Source: Eubacteriales Family XIII. Incertae Sedis bacterium
GTDB lineage: Bacteria; Bacillota; Clostridia; Peptostreptococcales; Anaerovoracaceae
Direction: 5' to 3'
Assembly (NCBI GenBank): GCA_031257215.1
Contig: JAIRPC010000133.1
Location: 1 to 25,912, forward strand
Length of the DNA: 25,912 nucleotides
The translations under genes were made by a program, and so were the position numbers. A model generated the notes under the pieces. That model did not search any database. It saw only the letters and a list, made by a program, of their open reading frames with translations, and was not told the DNA's origin. Below, piece after piece: positions 18,101 to 24,508 of the stretch; within the stretch, counting starts at the first letter, position 1, and each line of letters begins with the position of its first letter.

Positions 18101-20240
18101 CCTCCTCGACCGCGTTGTTGTTGTTGCCGTTGCGCCCTGTTATGCCGCCCACGCCGTTCTTGCTCGACGCGTTCACGCCGTCCACCTTGCCCTTGCTGTA
18201 ACTGGATGAGATCAGGCCGCTGTTCTGGCCTGTGATGCCGCCGACTTTCAGGTAGCCCGTCACCGTCGATTCGTTCGAGCTGAAACGTATCTCGCTGTTG
18301 CCGCCGACGCCCTCCTTGCCGTCAGCGTAGCCCGCTATGCCGCCCACGTTATGGGCGTTCGGCGCGTAGACCTGCGCTTTGTTCCGCACGCGCTCGATCA
18401 GCCCGCGCCCGAAGCCGACGACAGCCCCTACCGCGTCGCCGCTGTTCGTGGTGCTCACCAGACCTTGGAGCGTGAAATTCTTTATCGTCGAATCCGGGCC
18501 GGTACACCCGAACAGCCCCTGCACCGCTTTGTTGTTGTCTATCCTCAGGCCGGATATGGTATGCCCCTGGCCGTCGAACGTGCCACCAAACGGCAGACTG
18601 TCATCCGCGATATGGGTTATGTCCTTCTCGCTTTTGCCTGGGGCGGCCGAGCCCGCGATAGCCGTGTACGTTATGTTCTGTATAGTCCCCGTGCCTATCG
18701 CTGACCACTCCGCGTTTTTCAGGTCGATATCACTGCCGAGGCGGACTGTCTTGTTCTCGAAGCCGTCCCTGGCTATCCCGTCCGCTGTGCCGTTGACTAT
18801 CTGCGCAAACCCGAACAGCTGCGGGGCCGACGTCAGCGTGAAGGCGCTGGCTGTGGGGCTGTACCATGAGGTATCGGGCGGCAGGGTCAGCATGTCGCCC
18901 GCGCCCGTATGCGTGAACGAGAAGCCCGTGGGCTTTGCATAGCTGACGTCGTAGGTTTCCCCGTTGACGGACAGGATCGCCGCGGTCGTCGGGGCGTACA
19001 GGTAGAGGTTCGTGTCCTGTGACGGAACCCAGTTCGCGATGGTGGAATCCGTATTCTTGGAATAGTCTATGGTATGCCGCCCGCCGCGATATACGATCTT
19101 GCCGTCTATCGCCGCCGTGTACGACTGCGCGCCCGCCAGCTCCGTCCTGTTCGTGTCGAACACGAGCCTGCTGACGGGGTCGCCGTCCGCGTTCTTTTTC
19201 GCTGCGGTGATGTTCGTGTCGAATATCCCCGGGACGCCTCCCCAGTAATGCCCGTCTATCGCCGCGTTCGTCGTCACGACCGTTTTCAGCGAGCCGCCTT
19301 TGTAGATGAAATTTCCGTATGGCGCGGCAGGGCCTCCGATGGCGGGGCCGCCGTAGTCCGTCGTGATGGTGACATTGCCGCCTTCGAGGAACACGTCGCC
19401 GCCGGGCCCGGCGCTGCCGCCGCCGAACGCCGCGCCGTGCGCGTTCGCTTCTATATTGATGTTGCCGCCCTTGATGGTGATGGGACCGGGCGTGACATCA
19501 GGACCGGAGCCGCCCGTGCCGACAACCGCCCCTATCTTGGAGCCCTTCAAGAAAATGTTGCCGCCGCTGAACGTGATCTCGCCGGACTTCTCCCGCCATC
19601 CCGTGGTAGCGCCGCCATAGCCTCCCCCGCCGATCCCCGCGCCGAGGACGTATTTATACAGGTAGAGCGTTCCGTCGCCGCCTATGTCCAGCTTCACTGG
19701 CTTCTGCGGGATGTCCGAGGACTGCGCCACGCGGATGGCGGCCTTCGAGCAGTCGTTGTTTTGAAGCTCGATAAGGTTCGTGCCTTTCAGCACGAGCGAA
19801 TTGCCCGACTCGATCTCCGCGCTTCTGAAATCCAGGATGCTGTTCTCGGCAACATCCCCGTAGTTTATCTTGTCGCTCCGCAGGAACACGTCCTGCAATA
19901 CCAGATTGATGCAGCCGTTGGCGACAATGCTGATGTCCCTGTTCGGCTCGTTCTCCACACCGTTGCCGATGATCGTGATGGTGCGGCTGTGCGGATCGCT
20001 GTTGATCGTGATGATGCCCGTGGCCGTCGTGGCGAGCTGGTAAACCTTGTCGCCGACGTTAAGCGCCCCGGTCACCAGCGTTTCGCCGCCGTAGAGAATT
20101 TCGGCAGGCGGCGGGTCGTCCGCATACGCATCATAATCGCCGTTCGCGCCGCCAAGCGCAGGCACGAACGCAAGCGCGGTCAAGACCGCAAGCAAAACCG
20201 CTACGAACCTGCGGCCTTCGCTGACTTTGTAGCTGCTCAT
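15186..20240 (-). CDS. Giant multidomain GLUG-motif surface protein (1684 aa)
   Basis: A signal peptide (about 1-40) is followed by a Gly-rich beta-helix-like domain (60-400) that resembles the carbohydrate-binding DUF4353 type (repeated GGxxxIxxGGxVxI: GGNIFLKG, GGNINIEA, GGNVTITT, GGSLKTVV). GLUG block 1 spans 460-840, with a dockerin-like DTSNVNDGYPILRGL at its end. Two bacterial Ig-like domains follow (855-926, 932-1010), then GLUG block 2 (1018-1395, about nine GGIAGY-type repeats), a He_PIG/cadherin-like putative Ig domain (1411-1496; LPNGLALDSETGAISGTPSKAG), an Ig-like module (1510-1586) and a fibronectin-like domain (1588-1684). No sortase signal or C-terminal helix is present. The start has GGAGGAAG seven bases upstream. 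It is the first gene of the left-facing cluster, preceded by a dyad and promoter-like sequence. A ligand-binding or adhesive extracellular scaffold is likely. Confidence 0.88.
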   Translation of the reverse strand: MSSYKVSEGRRFVAVLLAVLTALAFVPALGGANGDYDAYADDPPPAEILYGGETLVTGALNVGDKVYQLATTATGIITINSDPHSRTITIIGNGVENEPNRDISIVANGCINLVLQDVFLRSDKINYGDVAENSILDFRSAEIESGNSLVLKGTNLIELQNNDCSKAAIRVAQSSDIPQKPVKLDIGGDGTLYLYKYVLGAGIGGGGYGGATTGWREKSGEITFSGGNIFLKGSKIGAVVGTGGSGPDVTPGPITIKGGNINIEANAHGAAFGGGSAGPGGDVFLEGGNVTITTDYGGPAIGGPAAPYGNFIYKGGSLKTVVTTNAAIDGHYWGGVPGIFDTNITAAKKNADGDPVSRLVFDTNRTELAGAQSYTAAIDGKIVYRGGRHTIDYSKNTDSTIANWVPSQDTNLYLYAPTTAAILSVNGETYDVSYAKPTGFSFTHTGAGDMLTLPPDTSWYSPTASAFTLTSAPQLFGFAQIVNGTADGIARDGFENKTVRLGSDIDLKNAEWSAIGTGTIQNITYTAIAGSAAPGKSEKDITHIADDSLPFGGTFDGQGHTISGLRIDNNKAVQGLFGCTGPDSTIKNFTLQGLVSTTNSGDAVGAVVGFGRGLIERVRNKAQVYAPNAHNVGGIAGYADGKEGVGGNSEIRFSSNESTVTGYLKVGGITGQNSGLISSSYSKGKVDGVNASSKNGVGGITGRNGNNNNAVEEGLILNCFSSAEICRPGGQKWVGGIVGWQNKISHVRNSYWIGNFAVWNSNTNNPIVGGSDISDPDTRNNYTNNDKHSGSWESEIGILTSSAVMKSEAFVASLNGGGRAWVRDTSNVNDGYPILRGLHVPDGAVFEGVIEKQSDPKTSYIEGHPFDLSGFIAVARYSDGSNDIVTDVSATGSAVGRPLTVADDGSTVTVTAIYNGVSLSEQYTLSVEANQLDSLTITKPPTQTVYAVGETFNTSGMTVRANYLNGLSSKTLTSAEYTISPEYVTPGAANVISYTEAGHTRTVTITGITSVTVPQSDSSVYQLGTASDLVWFAAQVNQKGTSEIDAKLTNNIDLSGGTQPASEDPGIAALFAPIGTSSKQFKGSFDGGGKTVKLAVDNKNTDCQGLFGYVGTGGTVSDLTVSGKVTGNNYVGGIAGRSLGTIERVVNKAAVTSDANYAGGIAGYVGGGSITDAENTGAVKGNSYVGGIAGYVSSGVTVSNAANSGEVDGDNYVGGAVGRTQSSVSEVSNTGAVKAANSSTTSYAGGVIGYIDAANVTVSDCYNTGEVTGSVMNLGGIVGGLGISSNNKIIDCYNTGAVTSTASQGTPSVKACVGGIVGFLSSGTGGEISGAINTGLVSATAANTWVGGIAGYVHNSNVGNINEAYYWDGSVSDKIGSTTAYGEAYTLTELVEALGDLYADSPLGAAVEKLKAVTIKAKPLAGGEVGQPYSEVLEADGVAPIEWSVSGGSLPNGLALDSETGAISGTPSKAGKFTFTARASGAYHADAREFSVTISEKPKQPDPPKPATQYDISKATVAVSAAVWTGGQIKPKSVTVTLNGKALKSGVDYTISYGANKDIGKGTVTAIAKSASYYGKKSASFDIKPKPVSFKKLTVGKRLIKAAWAKAAAAQKLSGYQIQYRVKGKAKWSGIKKVAANKLSYTIKKLKKNSRYEVRIRTYKTIKSGASKGTYCGEWRTKTSGRVK
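15189..15701 (-). repeat. Direct repeat, copy 2: shared C-terminal coding block
   Basis: Partner of 12819-13325, about 2.37 kb away in the same orientation. Recombination between the two would delete the 768-aa gene while leaving a fused open frame. Confidence 0.7.
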
Positions 20241-20282
20241 TTTTTCTTCCTCCGTTTGTCTAACTGCAATTGTTGGGATTAG

Positions 20283-20311
20283 GCTATCACAGAAAACAGG
20301 GGATGCGGAAA
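20283..20311 (-). promoter_or_regulatory. Candidate promoter of the 1684-aa gene
   Basis: On the - strand TTTCCG (20311-20306) and GATAGC (20288-20283) lie 17 bp apart, upstream of the GGAGG and ATG at 20240. The -10 is poor, which would suit an activator-dependent promoter. The call rests mainly on the same geometry relative to the dyad as at 12735-12784. Confidence 0.4.
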
Positions 20312-20316
20312 ATTAT

Positions 20317-20330
20317 GTTGTTGCTACAAC
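20317..20330. promoter_or_regulatory. Dyad GTTGT-N4-ACAAC, copy 2 (putative operator)
   Basis: GTTGTTGCTACAAC has the same perfect arms as the site at 12771-12784 and ends 5 bp upstream of the proposed -35 (7 bp in the other copy). I found no third copy in the window. Confidence 0.5.
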
Positions 20331-20597
20331 GCGATTTTTTGATTTTTTTTTGGGTTTGGGGTTTTGGCTGTGTTATTGGCAATAACAATGGTTGCCGTTT
20401 CAACGTTTTTGCGTGCGCAACAATTTACGGTGCGAATGGGTTTGTTTGCAGGATTTGTAACCGCGAAAAAAATTTTTTTTAAAAAATAAATAAAAGTGAA
20501 TCTTTTTGGCATCCTGACGACATATATATATGTGAGGGCAATTCGGAAGAAGATATTTGGCAGCAGCGGTTTTGGATAGAGGCGAAAGGATAAGTAG
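20331..20597 (+). other. AT-rich intergenic region with promoter-like signals
   Basis: This stretch holds long T and A runs (a nearly palindromic A7-T8-A6 tract around 20464-20486) and no gene. On the + strand TTGGCA (20506-20511) is followed after 15 or 17 bp by TATATG or TATGTG inside an ACATATATATATGTG palindrome. That is a plausible promoter for the small gene at 20598. The A/T tracts could be an UP element or a site of DNA bending. Confidence 0.4.
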
Positions 20598-20849
20598 ATG
20601 GACATTATGGCAGTGACAATAGCAGCGCTGTTATTGACAGACCACCACAGGCTCTTCATACTCGGCGGCATAGCGGCTTTCGTACTCGTTAGGATTGTAT
20701 GCAATATGTGGCGACATAGCGGCAAAGACAAGACGAAGAAGCCAGAGGGCGGCACTATGGGCAAGCACGGCTCTGCGGCGGAACTCCCGCATGGCTCGGC
20801 AGGCAAAGAGCCGCCAGTTTGCGAGGTGAAGGTGTACGGGCGCGAATAG
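20598..20849 (+). CDS. Small putative membrane protein, unknown
   Basis: 83 residues with one N-terminal hydrophobic helix (about residues 3-37, LFILGGIAAFVLVRIV as its core) and a basic, then Gly/Ser/Pro-rich cytoplasmic or exposed tail. AAAGGA sits seven bases before ATG and a promoter-like sequence lies about 65 bp upstream. I recognise no family. It is the only + strand gene candidate in the right-hand 20 kb. The tail is low-complexity, so an artefact is possible, but start signals are better than expected by chance. Confidence 0.45.
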   Translation: MDIMAVTIAALLLTDHHRLFILGGIAAFVLVRIVCNMWRHSGKDKTKKPEGGTMGKHGSAAELPHGSAGKEPPVCEVKVYGRE

Positions 20850-20855
20850 ATATAT

Positions 20856-20878
20856 AAAGGTGAGGAAAAATGCAATAA
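20856..20878 (+). other. Orphan ribosome site followed by a three-codon frame
   Basis: AAAGGTGAGG (20856-20865) is placed correctly for ATG at 20870, yet the frame reads ATG-CAA-TAA and ends against the 3' end of the convergent methyltransferase gene. It looks like the start of a gene whose body was lost at a rearrangement junction, or a translated leader. Confidence 0.3.
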
Positions 20879-21595
20879 CTATCTGTCCGCAACAACGGTG
20901 AACACCGACGTTCGGCGTTCCTTTGGCAGCATTAGGGCGTAGGGCGCGGATGCGGGGACTAGCTCCGCCATCCTTCGCTTTGCCGCTTCGCGTCTGGCGG
21001 CGGCGTCGCTTTCCAGCGAGTACAGTTCAAAAAATTTCAGCGCGTCACCCTCTGATGTGAACGGCTGGCTGAAATCCAGTGTCGCGACGCGCTCCTCGAA
21101 GCCATACCCCGCCGCGCCCAGGAAAGCCCGCACCTCGGAGGCAAACACCTTTTTGATGTCCCTGCCCAGGGCGCTGCGGCTCTTGTCGGTGTCGTCCGCG
21201 TGAGTCATGATGACCGCGCCGCGCCGCGCCCCGTCTATCAGGCGTTTCATGCCCTCGCCCGGATCCCCGAAAAAACAGAGCAACAGGATATCGTAGCCCG
21301 CGCCCCCGTACTCGTCCGCGCCGCACAGCACGGGCGAAATATTTTTGATGCCTCGGCGGGCGGACTCTGCGCGAAGATATTCTATCGCCTTTTCGCTGTG
21401 GTCCACCGCCGTCACAGAGCGCACGGACCGCGCCAGCTCCATGTCTATCAGCCCCGCGCCACAGCCCACGTCAAGCACCGCGTCTGACCGCGAAAGGGCG
21501 GGCGCGGCCAACGCCGCCAGCTCGCGGAAATACCCCGTGTATTCTGCGGCCCTGCTGTAATATCCTATCGTTTCGTCATTCCACTCGAAAAGCAT
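20879..21595 (-). CDS. Class I SAM-dependent methyltransferase
   Basis: 238 residues with a Rossmann-type SAM fold: motif I VLDVGCGAGL (40-49), an acidic residue ending strand 2 (TAVDHSEKA, Asp65), and motif II/III-like strands (YDILLLCFFGDP, GAVIMTHADD). The N-terminus (MLFEWNDETIGYYSRAAEYTG) resembles the lid of small-molecule methyltransferases. The target is not evident. The gene starts 9 bp after the EcfT stop, so it belongs to the transporter operon, and a role in modifying the imported compound is a reasonable inference. No signal peptide or membrane segment is present. Confidence 0.85.
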   Translation of the reverse strand: MLFEWNDETIGYYSRAAEYTGYFRELAALAAPALSRSDAVLDVGCGAGLIDMELARSVRSVTAVDHSEKAIEYLRAESARRGIKNISPVLCGADEYGGAGYDILLLCFFGDPGEGMKRLIDGARRGAVIMTHADDTDKSRSALGRDIKKVFASEVRAFLGAAGYGFEERVATLDFSQPFTSEGDALKFFELYSLESDAAARREAAKRRMAELVPASAPYALMLPKERRTSVFTVVADR

Positions 21596-21604
21596 ATGGT
21601 TATT

Positions 21605-22456
21605 TTACCTCAACAGTATGAATAATGTAACAAAAACAGCGGGGAGCAGCACGAGCGCCGCCACATCCGCGCGATTCATTACGAGCTTCCTCATATAGGT
21701 GCGCCCGCCCATGGCGCGAAACCCGCGAAGCTCCATGGCCGTGGATGTTTCGTCGGCTCTCCGCAGGGTGCTGACGAGCACTGGCAGGCATAGCCCCGCG
21801 TAGGCTTTCAGCTTTTTCGGCAGGCTCGTCTTTCTGAACGCGACGCCGCGCAGCTGCATACAATAATATGTGCTCATTGCCTCGTCCCGAAGTATGGGCA
21901 GAAAGTGAAGCCCCATCACGACCATGAACGCAAGCTCGTATGGCAGGCGCATCTGCGTGAACGCGAGCATATAGTCGCGCACCTCGCCTTCGAGCAGTAT
22001 CTGGGCGGACACGACTATAATGATGAGCCTGAGCGCCAGCATTGCGGCGAGAAACAAGCCTGAGATATGCACGAGCGAGATATTGCCAATATTGATGAGC
22101 GCGGGATCAGCCATTGCCGCCGCGCCAGCTGTCTCCGCTGCGCCCGCGCCGCCTCCCGCGCCACCGCCTAGCCCAGTCCCGTAAGAGCCTGGCGCCGCGA
22201 ACAGCGCCTGTATAACAAACAGCGACGCGATAAGCGCGACAAGCGTCCTGCACCTGCGCCAGAGCAGGGCGAAGTCCGCCCTGCCGACGGCCAGCAATAC
22301 GAGCAGAGCCGCCACCTCCGCGAACAGGAAAACCATCCCCTCCGTCAGCATGCAGAGCGTGGACACCGTAGCCATCAGAAGCAGCTTCGGTCTGGGGTCA
22401 AGGGCTCTAAGCCCCCGCTTGCCTGCGCTCCCGCCCGCGCCTACGCCCGCGCTCAT
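21605..22456 (-). CDS. ecfT: ECF transporter transmembrane component EcfT
   Basis: 283 residues from ATG 22456, which overlaps the upstream stop as ATGA and has GGGAGGG just before it; a longer start at 22486 is less likely. The protein has several hydrophobic helices (about 25-58, 70-88, 130-152, 172-190, 263-282). Two coupling motifs replace the usual ARG: QLRG (201-204) and ELRG (242-245), both in cytoplasmic helices that touch the ATPases. A Gly/Ala-rich insertion (95-116) is unusual and may be an exposed loop. EcfT holds the S component and transmits ATP-driven motion in vitamin, cofactor or metal uptake. Confidence 0.88.
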   Translation of the reverse strand: MSAGVGAGGSAGKRGLRALDPRPKLLLMATVSTLCMLTEGMVFLFAEVAALLVLLAVGRADFALLWRRCRTLVALIASLFVIQALFAAPGSYGTGLGGGAGGGAGAAETAGAAAMADPALINIGNISLVHISGLFLAAMLALRLIIIVVSAQILLEGEVRDYMLAFTQMRLPYELAFMVVMGLHFLPILRDEAMSTYYCMQLRGVAFRKTSLPKKLKAYAGLCLPVLVSTLRRADETSTAMELRGFRAMGGRTYMRKLVMNRADVAALVLLPAVFVTLFILLR

Positions 22457-23136
22457 GCCGAACCCTCCCCCGCGCCAACCTGGCAAGGGCTCAGAGTGAT
22501 CACGCTGTCCGCGTGCTCGTCCACGAATCTCGCGTCGTGGCTGATCAGCACGACCCCCACGCCGTCCCTGTCACGTATCTCGGACAAATAGCCGCCGAGC
22601 GTTTTTCTTCTGCCGATATCGAGCGAGGATGTCGGCTCGTCAAGTATGAGGTAGGCGGGCTTCGCCGCGAGCACGGCGGCAAGCACCAGCCGCTGGCGTT
22701 CCCCCGTGCTCAGTTCGAACGGGAAGCAGTCCATCTTGTCCGACAGCCCGAACAGCGACAGGTATTCGCCCGACAGCTGTTCAGCGTCGCTTTTGCTAAT
22801 TCCAATATTTTCCAACCCAAACATCATCTCGTCCCACACGGACGTGGTGAATATCTGGCGGCAGGGATCCTGCATGACGATGCCGACGCGCTTTCCTACC
22901 TCGGTCAGGGTCAGCCCTGACACGGGAACTCCGTCTATGGATATCTCGCCCGCGCGTGGTTTTAGGATGCCTACCAGCAGGCGCGCCAGCGTTGTTTTTC
23001 CGCTGCCGTTTGGCCCCGTTACCGCCGTTATCGCGCCACTGTGGAATGTTGCGGAAAAGCCGCGCAGGATATCCTTCGCGCCCATACCGCCGCGCGCGTC
23101 ATATGAAAAGCTTACGTCTGCCGCGGTCAGAGCCAT
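22453..23136 (-). CDS. ecfA: ECF transporter ATPase (second)
   Basis: 227 residues from ATG 23136, eight bases after GGAGG; the longer frame to 23217 would overlap the other ATPase by 91 bp. Motifs: Walker A GPNGSGKTT (41-49), Q-loop Gln89 in GIVMQDPCRQIFTTSV (the ECF/CbiO-type Q-helix), signature LSTGERQ (142-148), Walker B YLILDEP (162-168), switch His200. The signature has Thr in place of the first Gly. It overlaps the other ATPase gene by 10 bp and EcfT by 4 bp, which indicates coupled translation of a heterodimeric ATPase pair. Confidence 0.92.
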   Translation of the reverse strand: MALTAADVSFSYDARGGMGAKDILRGFSATFHSGAITAVTGPNGSGKTTLARLLVGILKPRAGEISIDGVPVSGLTLTEVGKRVGIVMQDPCRQIFTTSVWDEMMFGLENIGISKSDAEQLSGEYLSLFGLSDKMDCFPFELSTGERQRLVLAAVLAAKPAYLILDEPTSSLDIGRRKTLGGYLSEIRDRDGVGVVLISHDARFVDEHADSVITLSPCQVGAGEGSA

Positions 23137-23957
23137 AGCCCGCCCTCCAACAGCTCGCGCGGCGCGGCGCTCGGCGGCGTCGCGCTGGCTATCCTGCCGT
23201 CTTTCATGAGTATCCACGTGTCGGCAAACGACAGCTCTTCAAAATCGTGTTCGACGATAAGCATGGTTCTGCCCTCAGCCCTCATGTCCCGAACCAGCCC
23301 CGCGAACGCCGCGCGACCCTCGGTGTCAAGCCCGCTCATAGGCTCGTCGAACAGCAGTATGCTCGGCAGGGAAGCCATCGTGCCTGCTATCGCAAGCCTC
23401 TGTTTCTCTCCGCCCGACAGCGCGTGTGGGTTTTCAAGTTTTTTTTCGTACAGCCCCACCGAGCGCGCGTGGGAGTCCACGGCAGCGCGTATTTCGCCTG
23501 GCGGCTTCATCCTGTTTTCGAGCCCGAAGGCGATATCGTCCTCGACGGTGGTCATCACGATCTGGTGGTCGGGCTCTTGCATAACAAGGCCACAAGCGAG
23601 CGATATTTCGTTGGGCTTGACCTCTCTGCCAGCAGCAACCACCTCGCGCCCGTTCAGCCGCACCGTGCCGCCAAGCTCGCCCTTTATTATAGCAGGGATT
23701 ATTCCTGTCAAGCATCTGAGCAGGGTAGTCTTGCCGCAGCCCGAAGGCCCTATGACGACGTTTATCGTGCCGCGCTCAATGGCGAGGTCCATGCCGCATA
23801 GCATGGGCGGCCCGCCCGCGTAGGCGAAGCTCAGGCCGCGCACCTCTATTGCCAAGCCCGTCAAGCCGCGATCCGCGCCAGGGGCTTCCGCGTCGCCGGC
23901 CAAGCCGCCCGCCAAAGAATCCCGCGCTTCCACATCCACAGGGGCTTCCCGAAGCAT
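23127..23957 (-). CDS. ecfA: ECF transporter ATPase (first)
   Basis: About 277 residues. Motifs: Walker A GPSGCGKTT (70-78), Q-loop Gln127 within GLVMQEPDHQIVMTTVEDDIAFG (Q-helix typical of CbiO/EcfA), signature LSGGEKQ (180-186), Walker B ILLFDEP (200-206), switch His237. A 33-residue Gly/Ala/Asp-rich N-terminal extension precedes the fold. The start is ATG 23957 or GTG 23960; both overlap the stop of the upstream gene. Together with the other ATPase it drives the ECF module. This copy has canonical motifs, the second has a slightly degenerate signature. Confidence 0.92.
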   Translation of the reverse strand: MLREAPVDVEARDSLAGGLAGDAEAPGADRGLTGLAIEVRGLSFAYAGGPPMLCGMDLAIERGTINVVIGPSGCGKTTLLRCLTGIIPAIIKGELGGTVRLNGREVVAAGREVKPNEISLACGLVMQEPDHQIVMTTVEDDIAFGLENRMKPPGEIRAAVDSHARSVGLYEKKLENPHALSGGEKQRLAIAGTMASLPSILLFDEPMSGLDTEGRAAFAGLVRDMRAEGRTMLIVEHDFEELSFADTWILMKDGRIASATPPSAAPRELLEGGLWL

Positions 23958-24508
23958 CACTCCCCCAGCTCGACAGAAACGACCATCTGCGTGGAGCGGT
24001 TGCCGAACTCGTCCGCCACGACTATCACCCTGAGCGGTCCCTTGCCGCCGTCCGCTTTGCCGGGTATCGCCTTGCCGTCCTGCTCATACGCGACTATCAC
24101 GTTCTCCCCTTTTTCTATGTCCGACTTGAACACCGAGGACACGAACCCGTCCTCCGCGCGAAATGTGAACTCCGTGTATTTGTCGCGCCAGCCCGCCGCA
24201 GCGGTGTCGAGGATGCTTTCGAGCGGGACGCCCGTGAACGCGCCGCTCTCGTCGTCGTGCTTGCCTGACACCAGCTCCTTTTCGACGGTGATAGGCTCGT
24301 AATTTTTCAGCTCGTCTATCGTGAACGATTTCAGCGCGCCGCCGTCCGCTATGACGGTGAACGTGCCGGCCGACCCGACAGCGCCCACCCCCGAATCCGA
24401 AGCCTGGCGGTTTAGCGCCGCAAACACCGCCAAGCCCGCAGCCAATGCCGCAATTATTACTATAATAATTATTGTCTGTTTAGTAACTTTTTTCTTGTCG
24501 CTGTTCAT
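23957..24508 (-). CDS. Membrane-anchored molybdopterin-oxidoreductase-like single-domain protein
   Basis: 183 residues: a basic N-terminus, one membrane anchor (about 11-33), a short linker, then one SUOX-fold-like domain (about 48-181). The domain shows FTIDELKNYEPITVEKEL, TGVPLESILDTAAAG, FRAEDGFVSSV, VIVAYEQDGK and LRVIVVADEFGN. There is no cysteine in the protein, so it cannot bind molybdopterin the way sulfite oxidase does. It sits inside the ECF operon between the S component and the ATPases, overlapping both neighbours by about 4 bp. This strongly suggests an extracytoplasmic partner of the transporter, perhaps a ligand-binding or docking subunit. Its domain also recurs in three proteins of the other operon. 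Confidence 0.8.
   Translation of the reverse strand: MNSDKKKVTKQTIIIIVIIAALAAGLAVFAALNRQASDSGVGAVGSAGTFTVIADGGALKSFTIDELKNYEPITVEKELVSGKHDDESGAFTGVPLESILDTAAAGWRDKYTEFTFRAEDGFVSSVFKSDIEKGENVIVAYEQDGKAIPGKADGGKGPLRVIVVADEFGNRSTQMVVSVELGE

Noticed and set aside
13411..18700. Regularly spaced short GC-rich repeats that look like a CRISPR or tandem array
   Set aside because: They are the coding repeats of the GLUG motif: diverged, in frame, with a period of about 20-30 codons and no constant spacer.
12816..20240. Search for LPXTG-type cell-wall sorting signals in the surface proteins
   Set aside because: None found. The three GLUG proteins end in fibronectin-like domains and the 524-aa protein ends in a helix without LPXTG.
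19074..20282. Long open frame on the + strand (402 codons)
   Set aside because: Antisense shadow of the start of the 1684-aa gene, with shadow-type composition; it would also read through the promoter and dyad of that gene.
20324..20875. 183-codon frame on the - strand in the intergenic gap
   Set aside because: Low-complexity, no ribosome site, overlaps the better supported 83-aa gene on the other strand and runs through A/T tracts.
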